Source of the DNA: Deinandra increscens subsp. villosa
Taxonomy: Eukaryota > Streptophyta > Magnoliopsida > Asterales > Asteraceae
NCBI GenBank assembly: GCA_039602395.1
Contig: JBCNJP010000027.1
Location: forward strand, 114,988,354-115,052,353
DNA: 64,000 bases
Direction of reading: 5' to 3'
Positions 10,787 through 22,962 of the stretch are shown piece after piece (position 1 is the stretch's first letter; each line of letters begins with the position of its first letter). The translations under genes were made by a program, and so were the position numbers. The notes beneath the pieces were generated by a model, which saw only the letters and a list, made by a program, of their open reading frames with translations, was not told where the DNA came from and made no database searches.

Positions 10787-12188
10787 TCATGATAAATAGG
10801 CGAGGTTTACCTTTTGGACCCCCGCCTTCTCTGCCCCGGTTTCTTTCTTTAGCAGCATCCTTGGGTTTTGGGCAGTCAGCGATTCTGTGTCCCCTGTCGC
10901 CGCAGTTGTAACAGGTAGCAGGCTTTGTGCACTGATTTGCAAAGTGACCAACCGTATTGCACTTATAACATGTGGGCCTGTCTCCCCTGTAGTCTCTACC
11001 TTTCTCATCCTTTCCTTTCTTTCTATCTCCCCTGCGATTTCGGTCACGGTCCCTTCTCTTACCCTCAAACTTCTTACGGTGCCCTGACGATTCATCCCTT
11101 CTCCCAGATTGGCGGTTCCACTCATCACATAGAGTGCCAGTCAAATTCATGGCAGATTTCAAAGTGCGAGGTCGAGAAGCTCTCACATCTGCCCTGATTA
11201 CTGGGCTCAAACCATACAGAAATCGACGAATCTGAGTTTCTTCCTCCTTTGCCATATGAGGAACAAGGTTCAGTAGCTCATTGGACCTGTTAATGTACGA
11301 CATGTAATCTGACCCCTTCATCTCCAAGTGAATAAACTCATTTTCCAACTTCTCAGATTCATTTTCTGGAAAAAACTTTTCCAACACTAATCTGCGGAAC
11401 TTATTCCAACCCATCGAGTAAGTTCTGGTCTTACCTCTTTTGTTCAGCTCCGCTTTCCACCAATTCAAAGCGGGTCCTTTAAATGATTGAGAAGTAAACT
11501 TGATTTTGTCTCTCTCTGCACACTCGCTGATATCCAGCGCGCTTTCAACCTCATCCAACCAGTTTAGTGCCTCAGTGGCACTTTTGTCACCCCTAAAGAT
11601 TCCTGGTTTACTCGCTATGTATGTCTTGTAGCTGCAACCCCTCTAGTATGCTATTCATTTCTCCTTTCGCTCTCTCTTTGCTTCGCGCTCCTCAGAGTTG
11701 TCAGAATCTGAACTGTACTTGCGACGCCTCTTAGGCTCGCTCCTCGAGCTTGCAGAAGACTCTTCTCTTACCCTTTTACGCTTCTCAGACCTTGGTTTTC
11801 GGGAACTTGCGGAGGATTTATCTCTCACTATCTTGCGTTTTTCAAACTTAGATTTCCTATGATGGCTCGATTCAGTTCTTTCTTCAGTTCTGGATTTCTG
11901 TCCTTCAGGTTCAACGTGTTTCTTACCCAGTCTTTTCTCCTGAGCAACTAAGTTTGGGAATGCAGTTGCAATCCCGTCAGCAATCAGTTTCTGGAACCTT
12001 TCTTCCTGCTCTTTTTCTCGCCTCTGCTCGGAGGTTAGAGGGTTTTCATCCACAATACGCAAGGAGTTGTCGTCATCTTCATCATTGCTTTGTTCAACAG
12101 TATTCTTTGGAATATCACCACCATTCTTGGGGTCGTCAGTAGCATGACGTGTCCTTCTGGTAGTCCTGCTAGTAGTAGCCTTCGTCAT
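10787..12188 (-). pseudogene. gag: Gag of element B
   Basis: The start is taken at the ATG 12188-12186 (MTKATTSRTTRR), because element C begins at the equivalent MTKVGVRKTTGR and an acceptor-like TTTCAG lies 3 bases upstream in both. The upstream in-frame codons are leader. An acidic then Lys/Arg/Ser-rich N-terminus is followed by the Gag core with ALNWLDEVESALDISECAE, FKGPALNWWKAELN and LVPHMAKEEETQIRRFLYGL. Two CCHC zinc knuckles follow: CYKCNTVGHFANQC and CYNCGDRGHRIADC. It would bind and package element RNA. Two stops near 11645-11657, between ERKEK and RGCSYKTY, break it. The C-terminus is cut by insert L. Confidence 0.88.
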
Positions 12189-12825
12189 TGGCTGAAATTT
12201 GGATGAAAAGCAATTAGAATTCCCACAAAGGTTCAAATAGACTCTCACAAACGCAACTGTGATACAGACATAACTCCATAGGAGTTATTCAAACGGGGGA
12301 ACAAACGCTTGCTTCGGTCTTGCCCCTAACAAGTGTGGACCATAGGGAAGCATAGCTTCGGTCCAAGTCATCGGGGATGCGCGGAGGATACCTATTGGAT
12401 ACACCCGGATAAGGGGGCTCACGAAACTAAGCAGTGTCATGACTATCAAGGGAAACAAAGGATAATGGAGTTCTAAGCAATTCCTACACATTAGGAAATC
12501 ACTTACTCCTAGCCTTAACAAGATATACAATCCCTAGTGCAATCGAATCCACAATTAACAAATCACAACAACACTAGGATTTATTAAACCATAATACCAT
12601 AACAAGTCTTACATAAGTTCCTAGCATAAGGACTATGACCACAATATCCAGATCACAATACATCAACCACTAAAAGTACCATAACAACAACACAGATACA
12701 AGTCTGAAAGTACAACAGAACTACAACAAGTACAAACAATTGATAATCAAAACACATCAGAAACACAACCACAAGGTAGAATGACAAGAATCACAACATC
12801 CACAATCATCAACAACGATCGATCC
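12189..12825 (-). other. Conserved spacer between ORF1 and gag, element B
   Basis: About 640 bases without a supported gene. Stretches around 12290-12420 match the equivalent spacer of element C (for example GGGGCAAGACCG-AGCAAGC, and the block before it). It ends at gag with CAAATTTCAG directly before CCAATG. The small ORF at 12285-12530 is not kept in the C copy, so I do not call it. Confidence 0.6.
12191..12215 (-). promoter_or_regulatory. 3' splice-acceptor-like site at gag start, element B
   Basis: The minus strand reads a pyrimidine-rich stretch ending CCAAATTTCAG, then CCAATGACG with the gag ATG. The AG is at 12193-12192. The equivalent position in element C ends ACTTTCAG then TCGATGACG. 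Conservation of the AG next to the start suggests gag may be translated from a spliced RNA. This is inference. Confidence 0.5.
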
Positions 12826-13898
12826 TTAGTGCCTCTTCTTCTTTCCCATGCCAAATCCCATCCTAGCTGCCTCCCCAATAGCAGTGGATGCCTTCGATAA
12901 CATCTTCGCCATACTCTTCTCTCTCTTCTTCGCCTCTGTATTCTCTTGTGCCAGTGCGCGGTTCCGCTCCACAAGAGCGGCAACGTCTGGGGAACTAGGT
13001 CCGGCGACCTCATGGTATGGAGAATAAGGAAATGGGTAACCAGGACCGGAAAACGAAGAACGGTGAGGCTCAACATAGGGAACATATGGGGACATCATGT
13101 AAGGTGGGGGTGGTGGAGGATGAGCAAAATATGGGTTAACTGGTGGGGGGTACATGGGGACATGAGCACTGTACGATCTCTGCAGCGCTGGGAAGGAGTA
13201 ACGATCAGAAACAAGGCCTGGCTATTGTGCCTCCATGCGTGCAGCAACATAGGGATCACGCATATCGTGGGCAAACGGTGGGTATGGTGGGGGAACAGGG
13301 TGTCCGGGAGCAATGGCGGCTGCAGTGGTGGCTGCTGTAACAATAGGGACCTCGACCATGGGCTCGGACTCGTCCGGGCTGTTGCTAACACCGGAATCAT
13401 AGCTAGCGGGAGCGTAAGCTGGAGAGGAATAGACGTGGTGCTCATGGTTCTGAGAATGGTAGCTGAAAGAATGGTCTGCTGAAAGTTCGATAACCAGATG
13501 GTTACCGGACTGCTGCTGATCCAGGGGCTCCTGCTGCTGTGGCGGCTCAACCTCATATGCCTGCTCCTCAGGTTTCTCGTCATCATTATCGTCAAGATCC
13601 ACGAGTGGGGCTGCTGCTGCTATGGCAAACCCGACATCAATCTCCTCCTGAGTCAGTTGGATCTGTGGCTGAGGGCGAACAGACATACGAGCTCCAATGC
13701 GCTTCCGCGGCGGTCGCGGAAGTTCATGTGGCTGCTCCTCCCGATGCGGCGTGTTCCGAATGAACGCTGAAGGAGATACGACATAGCCCGAAGAATCAGG
13801 GCTCAATGGAATAACCTGTCGGCTGGGACCTGTTCCACTTTCTTCTTTCCTTTTCCGTGAGATCGTGAGGATGATGATTTACTTCGACCAAAAACCAT
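12826..13898 (-). pseudogene. ORF1 of element B: proline/tyrosine-rich pre-gag protein of unknown function
   Basis: It starts at ATG 13898 (MVFGRSKSSSSRSHGKGKK). A frameshift near 13840 leads into the frame containing LSPDSSGYVVSPSAFIRN and RPPRKRIGARMSVRPQ. An acidic/glutamine-rich middle and a Pro/Tyr-rich segment (YPPPVNPYFAHPPPPPPY) follow. The C-terminus is a short charged coil (LVERNRALAQENTEAKKRE) ending GMGKKKRH. A TAG at 13222-13224 replaces a Gln codon. The protein is collinear with ORF1 of element C (53372-54445) over about 350 residues, so it was a real gene of the family. No known domain is recognised: it is not Gag, protease or envelope-like, and has no signal peptide or membrane segment. 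A nucleic-acid or Gag-binding role is conceivable but unproven. Confidence 0.75.
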
Positions 13899-14430
13899 GC
13901 TTTCTTCAGGGTACCTGTCAAATTGAAAGTCAGTACAATATACAAGATATCAAATCTCCCATGCATGCATAGGGTACCGTTACCCTAACTCACACTAAGG
14001 ACGATGTGTCCTATTACCCAATGCAAAAGCACACAAGGAGGGACTTTTGGTTTACGTTGGTCTGCTAGGATACAGCAAGTCTTAGTGTACCTGTGGGTAG
14101 GAATGGCAGTCTACAGTTCTGTAACTACTACCGACCTTACACTAATCCTTGAGATCCTCCTAACACACAAACCTTCACCTAGGTCCAAACAAGGGAAGAC
14201 TATCAACTTTCGTATGTCTGCTAGAGTTCACTAAGTCTTAGTGCACCTGTGGGTAGGAATGTCAGGTTGCAAAGCTGAAACTACCACCGACCTTACACTA
14301 AACCTCAACTACTCCCTAGCACACAGACGTCCACCTAAGTCCTACACTTAGAACCGAGCTTAGCCTTAAAGTTCTTTCTTAGAGGTTCAAGCTTAGGGGC
14401 TCTAAGAGTCACCTAATCTGCTTGAACCTT
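13899..14430 (-). repeat. Leader of element B with a two-unit tandem repeat
   Basis: Between primer site and ORF1, two related units (about 14025-14175 and 14176-14345) each hold the block CCTGTGGGTAGGAATG next to CTAAGTCTTAGTG/GCAAGTCTTAGTG and CCGACCTTACACTAA. Element C has the same two units. The ORF1 side ends GACTTTCAATTTGACAG|GTAC (AG at 13916-13915), acceptor-like with TACTGAC upstream. Confidence 0.7.
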
Positions 14431-14445
14431 GGGCTCTGATACCAA
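14431..14445 (-). promoter_or_regulatory. Primer-binding site of element B, tRNA-Met type
   Basis: The minus strand reads TTGGTATCAGAGCCC, two bases after the LTR end at 14448. TGGTATCAGAGC is the standard initiator Met-tRNA primer site of plant elements. Confidence 0.92.
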
Positions 14446-14447
14446 CC

Positions 14448-16953
14448 TGTCACACCCCGCCCCGCCGCGCCCTGCCAGGCACGGGGGAGAGGAGAGTGGG
14501 ACCGGCCGCCCGTATCAGAACACGCGGAAGCAAACAGATAGATGCAAGATCACAAGGTCAACACACATAAACAGACGACCTGTCCAATACAAAATCAAAT
14601 ACAAACCATAATGGACTTAATATGTTATGTCTTAAGTATTGCACATTAGTCTACGCCCAGGCAGAACCTAAGGCTACCAACACAGTCAAAGGAAAAGACA
14701 ACAATAACAAAGGATAGTCATGACGGGGAACAAATCCCAAAATCAACCAAATCAACCCCAACGGGTACAAAACCCAACTCGTCCCTAACATCCAAACGTC
14801 ACATCCACCCAAAGCTTTACTTACCTGCACATGAACCAAAAATACGTCAACAACAGAAGTTATTGGTGAGTCGTAGCGCGTTTGACTCAAATCCAAGTTT
14901 CCACAAATCAAGTAACAATATTGTGCCTGTTATAAATTCCTATGGTTAAACCAGCACTCCGGGGGTACGATCCTACGGCCGCACGCCTCCCTTTGTGGAC
15001 TAGGCATATACGCCATCACCGACCCCTAATGGATCCACAAACGGGTATGAGACACCTTGATCTACCTCTACAGCTGTATTGATGCAATATATGTCTTTGT
15101 GGCCTAACACTAAGGCCCAAATTAACCATACTAATCAACATGAACATCTCGTAACATGCGAGTTTAAATTTATAACATGGTAACAAATACCTAAGCACAG
15201 TAACAAACAAACAAGCAATAGTTTGACATGGTTCATGTACACCCCAAAACGTTAAAAAGTTAAAGTAGGGGAAGAGCTATCAACTCACAGATGAACAAGC
15301 GGTGGATCAAAAACACGTCACAGGGCACGAGAATCCAAACGTCCAGGTGTATTACAGTGGCAAGTCTATTATAATGATATATGCATAATTATATCAGAAC
15401 CTATCCGCAACTATAATCGCTTAAGCAACTTGTAGCAACAATAACTAACCAAATGTGAGGTTTAACAACACTCCCGGGAACATACCGAGCGGACAACAAA
15501 CACCCGATGAGATCATAGGGCCACAACCGGGAAGTGAAATATCTTAACTAGAAACCAACATGCCCATACTCGTGAAAATAACCAAACCGGGTCGCTCGAT
15601 ATTGCCCAAAACACAAAACAAAACAAAACAATGAAACTGTCCAGGGACACATGAGGACCGCGCGTAAACCAGAAAAACATCCCATGCAGTCCTCATGGGT
15701 GGTCAACAGACCACGTTGACTTTCTAGGCTATGAGGACCGTGAGCATACCAACAAACGAAACCCATGCGGTCCTCATCGACTATTTTGTCATTTAGTGAA
15801 TTTTTCCCATTTTGCATTTTTAGCTCGTTTCGACAATGGGGTTTTGTTCTAACATGTTCCAGTAGCTAATACTTAAATTTTTAAGGCTTTGAGGCCGTAC
15901 CAAAACAATGTTACAAGTCCCGGTTATACACAAAATGTCCATAATTCAATTCCATTGGAAAACCGACAACCAAAATCATGTTCCAAACCAATGGTCTCCA
16001 CCTAGGGACTGATTAACTCAAATTTTAAAGGCTTTAAGCCACTGAGATGCCCAATGTGTCATTATCCCATTATCAATAATGCCAAAATGCTCGGTTTTCG
16101 GGTTAAATGCTAGTATACAACAAAAGGGGTCTCCACCCATTGGACCAACTCTCTTCTTGTGACATTTTAGCCACTGAGATGGTGGGGTTTCCCTGACCAA
16201 GTTCCATATTCTCAAACTAAACACAAAACAACAACATGCATGCATCAAAGACTTGTACCTTATGCACTAATCCTTGTACCGAGCTTCTCCAAGCGGGTTT
16301 TCACTCTCTCCAGCCTCCTAGTACATTCCAGAAGCTATTTCCAAGCTTGCATGCATCATCAAACACTGTTTTAGAGGTGGTCTTCCTCAAAAATATGATC
16401 TAGGGCAAACCGAACACATATCTTACATAAAAATACCTCATGCTTGCTCCCAATGCGCGTTGATCATCCTTGATCGCACTTGCAAGCATCAATTCCTAAG
16501 AACCAACACTTATTAGTGAGGATCCCCAACAAAACTTAGCTTGAAATAGAGAAACAAGAGGAGTAGGAGATTACCCGAGCTTCGTATGTCTTGAAAATGG
16601 CTTAACCTTGATGATTCAAGCTCCCCACAGCCGGATTAGGGTCTCTTAGGAGTGAAATGGCAGAGAAAACTCGAGTTCTTGAAGTTAAGAAGTGAAAAAT
16701 GAGTAGAAAATGAGCAAAACTCGTTTTTATAGTGCTGGGCGTCGATGAGGACCGCGAGAGGTGCACAAACATACCTCCATGCGGTCCTCATGGGTCAAAA
16801 AATGTACGCGGATCCTGACCCGGAAACCTGACGGGTCTTGAGGACCGCGAGAGGTTGGACCAGAGAGGGCATGCGGTCCTCATGCCCTCCAGAAATTATT
16901 TTTTTCTTATGATTTTATATTCTGAGATCAAGGTTTTTACCATAGGTGTTACA
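14448..16953 (-). repeat. 5' LTR of element B
   Basis: The 2506-base segment runs from TGTCACACC to GGTGTTACA (TGTAACACC...GGTGTGACA on the minus strand). It is collinear with LTR A over its full length. TATA (minus) is at 16724-16731 with GAGGACCGC/GCGGTCCTC arms upstream at about 16745-16885. Donor-like CGG|GTAATC at 16575/16574 lies 157 bases after the TATA. A second GAGGACCGC cluster is at about 15650-15780. Small ORFs inside are not genes. Confidence 0.92.
14821..14865 (-). promoter_or_regulatory. Hairpin plus CAG|GTAAGT splice-like site, LTR B
   Basis: Minus-strand arms CAATAAC (14865-14859) and GTTGTTG (14854-14848), loop TTCT, with one position becoming a U-G wobble relative to LTR A. 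Then 23 bases lead to CAG|GTAAGT, junction 14825/14824. Confidence 0.75.
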
Positions 16954-18823
16954 ACCTGTGCTTTTTATCTTCTGTTTCCACCCTCTTTGAATTTCCCTCA
17001 TCTCATCTTCTTGGAAGGAGTGTTTGATTTTCAGATTTAGAGAAGTTATTTGATTTCTTGTCAGGTTGCTTATGATTATCTTTATTACTTCTTGTGCCTC
17101 CTTTGCTTGATTTCTGCCTATTTCTTCCAGATCCATTTTTTTGTTCATCAGTTCTGTAGACAAGTTCTTGATCATTGATGCATCTGCACTTGTGTCTATA
17201 CATGGTAGTTTTTGAAGACTTCTGTTAATCTTTTATGATACCTGGTTGGCCTCTTCTTTAAGTTCTTCTTTCCAAGTCTTCAGCTCTGCATTTCTTTTCA
17301 CTTCCTTGAGCTTTTCTGAGTTTGAGGAATTGAGTTTTCCTATCTCATGAAGATTAACTTTATGATCTCTTTTAAAATTAAATATTTTCTCTCTGATTGT
17401 CTGAGAAAAGTTTAAAAGATCAGTTTTGAGTAGAGCACTGGGTAAATTTAGAGAGAGATCAACAGATGATTTTTCTACTTCTAACACACCAATGGACAAC
17501 ACATGACCAGCTGTTTTACTAACACATTTTCTGTTAAGAGTTTTGTTAGTGCCCAGAGAACTAGAGATATTTAGTTTTCCTAGGTCTTCCACATTCATTG
17601 TCTTTATCTTATATGATCAAGACTCGTGTGTTGTTTGAATGTCCTTTTCAAAATATTCATGTGTCGAATCCTTATGGAACCAATCCTTGTGAATTCTTTC
17701 CAAGTTTCCTTGACTCATTGAGTCTCCACTTGTTGGTGCTTGTTGATGACTTTCAGAGTCATCAAACAGGCTGGGCTTGGTGGATATTTCTGGGATATGG
17801 ATGTGAGGTGGTGAGTTTTGTGGAATGAGGTTGAAGTCTTTGTAGGCTGGGGTGGAGGAATTAGATGTTGGAGGTTCGGGTGATTTTCTGTTTAGGTTGA
17901 CTGACTCAGAAAAAATGTGATGTTTTTGTGGACTTTCTTTAGGGATTGGTTGTTATGGTTCTGTAATTCTATTCCTTCTTTGTATTTTATCAGAATTAGA
18001 GATCCATCTGGTATGTTTGATATCAAGGATGGGGGTACAAAGGATATGGAATGAATTGTACCTGATTTAAACTTCTTCAGGATTTTCAGAATGGTTGAGT
18101 CAAGTTTAAGTCGTGTCAGAGCTCTTGATTCTTCATGAGACTTCTTGAAGATGAGAAGAGAAAGAAATATGATAAATGGAATGTGAGCAGTTTCTTTCTT
18201 TTCCTTTTGTTTGTCTTCAATTGTTTTTAACAGATTCCTCCAGAGTATAGCTCCAAAATCTACTCTTTTATTTATAATTAGAGCAACCATTATGGAGTAT
18301 AAGGATTCACTAGCCTGATCTGATGATCCAACTTTTGTAGTCAGGATGTAGATGAGGGTGTGCATCATCAGCTTCCATTTTCTCTCCTGTTGATTGATGT
18401 TTATTCCTGAGACTGTGGTAAAGCTTGCCCCTTGGTTCAGGGAATTGATGGTTTTAAGAATTTATGCTTTATTTTGGGATTGTGTAGGATCTTCATGTTT
18501 CTTGAGATCGATAGCTTGCCTGAAGTCTTCTTCTATAAACTGTAGCTTTGTTTTAGATCGATCTTCATTCTCAATTAGTGCTTCAATCCATTCCCTTTTG
18601 TTCACAGTCTCAATTTTTTATTTATTGTTGACCAGACATTCATAAGGGTTTCTTTGGTGACCTCTTCATCTTCAGTGAGAGCTGCCCTAAGAGGTGAAAA
18701 TCTTAGGGCTTCAATGACGATTTGTACATCGTCGGAGTATGCCAATGGGTCCAGGTTTGTATGCATATTGTTTGGCTCAATGTTTAAGGTTCTGAATGGA
18801 GAGTTTTGCGTAAGTGAGGCCAT
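16954..18823 (-). pseudogene. Second accessory ORF downstream in element E
   Basis: It starts at ATG 18823 (MASLTQNSPFRTLNIEPNN). Frames broken by several stops give IEALRFSPLRAALTEDEEV, then WKLMMHTLIYILTTKVGSSD with ASESLYSIMVALIINKRVDF (about 18260-18370), a Ser/Pro-rich linker, and a Lys/Glu-rich coiled-coil C-terminus (17600-16954). The N-terminal pattern resembles the accessory proteins found after pol in many Asteraceae Copia elements. That resemblance is from memory. The tail parallels the accessory ORF at 20509-22962 in element D (shared SQGNLE-type and MW-KT patterns before the coil). Function is unknown. It is cut at 16954 by the 5' LTR of element B. Confidence 0.6.
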
Positions 18824-19522
18824 TTTGATTGTTCGAGGGGATGTTGTGAAGAAGATGGCTTTAGGAACACTGTATGATATTAGGATTTTGGTTGGTGAGA
18901 GTTTTTAGGGTTTTAACGGCTCTTTTTCACCGATTGGATTGACTGGGTGGTGAAACGGATATCCGTTGTATTACTGATTTCCTTGTAACTGAAAAAGTTA
19001 CCGTTTAGAGTAATCTTCGTGAATTATCAATTTTAATCCCTAAAATTTGAGGTGATTTTTCAGCAGAGATTAATTGTATCCTCATTAAACACAGTAGGTA
19101 ATATTGTTCCCTTTTCCTTCTCCCCTTTTCCTTTTGTGTGTGTGTGTATGTCAGAATGTTTTCCCGTTCCTCCTCCCTTTCCCTTCCTTCTCCTTCTTTT
19201 TTTTTTGGTTCAGACTAACACCGCAGCTTCTGTACAGAACTACTTCGGAATTTTCGGAGTTGTTCTGTATAACTTTATTTTCATTAAAATAAAGGAAGGA
19301 CACATAAATGATTTGAGTTTTGGCAATGATGTTCTAAATTAACACAATTTGAGTTTTTCTTGATACATCCCTAAAATATTCTATTTCAACAATTTTTACA
19401 CAGAAGAAATACCTACTACATAACTATTTAAACATTAAGTTTAAGTGAGTGCAAGTAGTTCTACAAGTACAGGGTTGGATTATTCTGGTGGGCACAGGTG
19501 GATGTGCTCTGGCTTCGAATTA
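18824..19522. other. Noncoding stretch of element E containing a stray palindrome
   Basis: I see no gene. At 19228-19272 there is an imperfect palindrome with arms ACAGAACTACT and AGTTGTTCTGT that closely matches the palindrome inside the D LTRs (20247-20280, 29602-29636). This could be a remnant of an older LTR of the same family. Confidence 0.5.
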
Positions 19523-19659
19523 GAGAGGAATGTTGTTGTGAGAAATGGGTCTCAAGCCCTCATCTTCTTCCTCTATTATTTCATTTGGAAGACCAGTGAG
19601 ATGAAGGCCAAGATATCTTTGAGAGGGTACAAGTTGGGTGCGATAACCATAAGGAATTT
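19523..19659 (-). pseudogene. Distal part of the first accessory ORF of element E
   Basis: This continues the ORF at 30404-29767 after element D. It reads IPYGYRTQLVPSQRYLGLHL then GLPNEIIEEEDEGLRP, ending at a stop near 19523. It matches element D (GIRTSKVVSQK, SISGLPDSNGYLF at about 23400-23510), which proves that E was continuous before D inserted. Confidence 0.65.
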
Positions 19660-20401
19660 TGTTGGGTTCCGTGAGGGCTCTTTAACAATGTTGGCACAAT
19701 TTGATTTAAACAAGATAAACAAGTTGCGGAAAGTAAATCAAATTGGAATACAACAATTCATAAAAAGGCTTTTTCTGTATATCTCAAATGTAAATAATGG
19801 TTTACTCGAGTTTATAGTATAACAATGTATCAACAGAAATAACTTTTCTATGGGAGTAAGTTGTAATTGCTTTGAGAAGATAGTGAACTATATGCTTGAT
19901 GTCTTACAATCTTTGGTGAAGTTAGCTTGCTATTTATAGGAAGATGTAGCAAGTTGTGATTGGATAAGGTGCTTGTGGACGGTTGAATTTGGAGTGTGTC
20001 AGAGTATATAGAGATACATTGAGGATATTCAATTTATCGCTTTTTCAACAGTCTTCAACTACTTCCGTGATTAATGCCAAGTTGGTGTTCATTTGCTTAT
20101 TCTTCACACAAAGACATAATTTGTTCTTCTCGTAATCTTTATCTTCTGATAGTCCAAAACTCCTTCAGGACTCTTCTTTGAAGACTATTAATGCTTCCCA
20201 TTAGAAGCCTTCTACAGAAATAAGGATATTTGTAGAATTTGGTCTGTACAGAACTACTTCGAAAATTCCGGAGTAGTTCTGTATGGATACAGAAATCTGT
20301 AATTCGTACGGATTTTTATATCCTTTCTCTTTTGAGGATATATCTTATATTTTCTTCTAATACTTTACTGTTTTGTGTTACATTTACATTGTGTTCTAAC
20401 A
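19660..20401 (-). repeat. 3' LTR of element D
   Basis: A 742-base segment from TGTTGGGTTCC to GTGTTCTAACA. Directly right of it the minus strand reads TAGGGGCGGAT, the polypurine tract. Minus TATA (CTATAAATAG) is near 19932-19941. It contains the ACAGAACTACT palindrome at about 20247-20280. Confidence 0.92.
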
Positions 20402-20508
20402 ATCCGCCCCTAATTATATGAAGAAAATAAACAAAAAGAGAAAGTAAATGATAAACATATCATTGGGAAATGAGCAAGATGCATGGTACTGCGATTACAT
20501 TTATATTC

Positions 20509-22962
20509 TTAAGAGAGATCTTTTGTTACAGAGTCTTCTCTGACTGTGAATTTATTGAGAAGAGGACTCCAGCAGGCTCTGTGCAGTTCCTTTTGAAGTG
20601 TTCTGTGTTGTTTGAGATCTTCTAAGGTCTTGATCTTTAGTTCCCTTCTTCTTACTATCTCAGGCTCAGCTTCTTTGTTTTCACTAAGTAGAAATGAGAT
20701 AAGTCTCAAAGATGTATCAGAGTAAGCATGACATGGTTTATTTAGAAGAAGCTTCTTTTGTCATTCTGATTTCTGAAGCAGATCCCTACTTCACCAGTGC
20801 TCGGAATTAGTTTGGATCCTTTCCATTGTAGTCCGGAGGGAAGGTCTTCTTTTACAGTTTGAATGGCGAGTTTCTTCAGACCAGTGTGCATTGCTAGCTC
20901 ATAGTCAACCAGAGCAGATTTGTTGTATATCTTCTTTCCCGCTTCTCTGAGTCGATGTATTGCGCTTCTGTTCTTAATGCTTGTTAAGCCATTTGTTAAA
21001 CAGCTTTTGAGGATGGACAAAATGTGCATCTCACTAAGTTGTTCAACATATGTATCACTGAAGGTATATGATTTATGATTGTTTGCAGTGGTGGTGATCA
21101 TGTAGGAATTGAAGTAGTGAGTGAACGGGTTTCCTTTTTGTTGTCTTTCTTTGACTTCATCAAGTTGTAGGATGGTGGCTTCTGAGTACAGCCAGCTTCT
21201 TTCAATGGTGAGTTGTTGATTCTGTCTTCAAAAATGTTTTTGCTCATTGGGCTCATTTGAGGTGGTTGTTCTATTTTTTAAAGGAACATATCTTCACACC
21301 TTCTCTTTTCGTGCCATAATATCTCCTTAATTTTCTTTTCTTTTCTGTAGTTATCCTAAAATAATGATTGAGAAGCTATTGACACTTCTGGAGAGATGAA
21401 TGCTCCCCCTAGACTTGTGGTTTTCTCCTTGTCCTTTTCAGATTTAGATTTTGAGGTACCTGTAGTGTGAGTTTTTAGAGCAATACCTGATGGGGGTGGA
21501 GCTGGAGGCTGATTGGGTCTTTGAGCAGGTTGTCTTGGTGGTGGCAGTGACATTGAGTGCTCAGGAGTTGTACTAGGCTTGCTTTGATCATGTTGCTTCC
21601 TTTTGGGAGAAGACTTGAGTTCAGCAGGAGCTATTTTTCGCTTTGAGCTGGGAGGTGATTCATCAAGATTGATGACCTAGGGAATTGAAGCTTCCTTTAC
21701 GGAAGGCTTATTGAGTAGATTGGCTTCTATTACTTGTTTGGATAGGCTTTTCATTCTTTTCTCCAGAAGCATCTGATCCGAGTTTATCTTTATCAGATTT
21801 GATTTTCTTCTTGAATTTCTCTGTTTAGAAGATTGAATTTATTTTTTATTTCATTGAGCACTTTTTCCTATTTGGATTCATATGATTCTATGGTCTTTTG
21901 AGCCATCTCAGTCAGCTACTTGATTTGATCTTGTATGGATTCCTGTCTTCCCCCATGTAGTTGCCACTCCTTTTCTTGCAATGCTTTTATTTGATCAGAA
22001 ATCTGATGTAATTGCTGCTTACTGTTTCTCTTCATCGTTTTCATCTCTTCCTTTAGTTCAGATATTCTCAAGTTGTTCTTTTCTGACAGTTTAGATAATT
22101 CTTCTATACGTATAGAACTGTTGCAGGAATTCTGGTACAGTTCTGTAGTCTGTTGTTTTAGTTCTTTCATGAAGTTAGTGAGTAGAGAAGAGAGAGAACT
22201 GGAGAATTCTTCGAAGTCAGATTTTGAGGCAGCTCCTAAGGGTAACAAACTAGAAGACAACTCATGCCTTTCTGTTGGACTGAGTTGTTTTTCTATGAGA
22301 GATTCACCAGTGCCTGCTAACCCAGCCACGCTGAGTGTGCACAGGTCTTCCACATTCCTGGTGAGTCCGAAGTCGGATTCACCTCCTGTGTTTTTAGAGA
22401 CAAAACATTTGTTTGTTTATGAGAGGATGTCTCATGTGAGCTGGCACTGAACACATCAGTGTTGCTCGTTTCCAAGTTTCCTTGACCTCTAGAGTCTCTA
22501 CTTGTTGTTACATCATCTTCACTGACCGAGTCAGAGAAGATATTTTGATGTGTGGCTATTATGGGAATGTCAATGGAGGGTGTGTTGATGAATTGAGTTT
22601 GAAAGTGGGTAAAGGCTTCTTGGTAGGATGTTTGTGGTAATGATTGCTTGCTCTTGGTCTGATTTGGTGAGGTTTTTTTTCTTTCTGAGGAGTGTGGGTC
22701 TGTGTTGGAGGTGTGGTGAGATTTGTGGTTGTGGTGAGTGATGAGGAGAGGAAGGATTGTGATCAGCCTTTTCTTCTGATGGTGACGTTGTGTTGTTGGT
22801 TGAAGTTGGTGATTGATCAGGGTTGGATTTGAATTTGGTGATTGATCTAGGTGGTGAATCAGAGGATGAGGAATCTAGGTTTAGGATTTGAGCAGAGGAG
22901 ATTTGAGTGATTTTGCCTTTAGAGCGAGTGTTTATTGCAGTAGTTCCAGATGAAGACGCCAT
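20509..22962 (-). pseudogene. Accessory ORF 2 of element D (low-complexity N-terminus, coiled-coil)
   Basis: The start is ATG 22962 (MASSSGTTAINTRSKGKITQ). An Ser/Pro-rich region is followed by a frameshift near 22570-22600, SEDDVTTSRDSRGQGNLE, and a Lys/Glu-rich coiled coil (22350-21900). A Pro-rich stretch (LPPPRQPAQRPNQPPAPPP at about 21500-21550) and a C-terminal block (21100-20509: EIVRRRELKIKTLEDLKQ, stop at 20509) follow. Many stops break it. It lies between accessory ORF 1 and the 3' LTR, the place where Sireviruses carry envelope-like genes, but no signal peptide or membrane span is visible. Function is unknown. Confidence 0.55.

Larger units (their letters stand above)
4398..16953 (-). 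mobile_element. Element B: Tekay-like Ty3-gypsy retrotransposon, 3'-truncated, with two insertions
   Basis: Minus-strand order: 5' LTR (16953-14448), Met-tRNA primer site, repeated leader, ORF1 (13898-12826), spacer, gag (12188-10787), insertion L (10786-8368), protease and RT (8367-7300), solo LTR A (7299-4779), rest of RT (4778-4398). It then stops inside the RT-RNase H connection. RNase H, integrase and the 3' LTR are missing. Element C at 50714-59355 is a second copy of this family and shows what is lost. Candidate 5-bp target site beside the 5' LTR: ACCTG at 16954-16958, unpaired here. Long LTRs, Met primer and RT type fit the Tekay/Del chromovirus lineage. The chromodomain region is not visible in either copy. 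Confidence 0.85.

Noticed and set aside
10257..11558. 433-codon ORF running through the N gap
   Set aside because: The gap codons are N. Only the part right of 10787 is real Gag.
12946..13770. Plus-strand ORFs of up to 178 codons over ORF1 of element B
   Set aside because: Antisense shadows of the conserved minus-strand ORF1.
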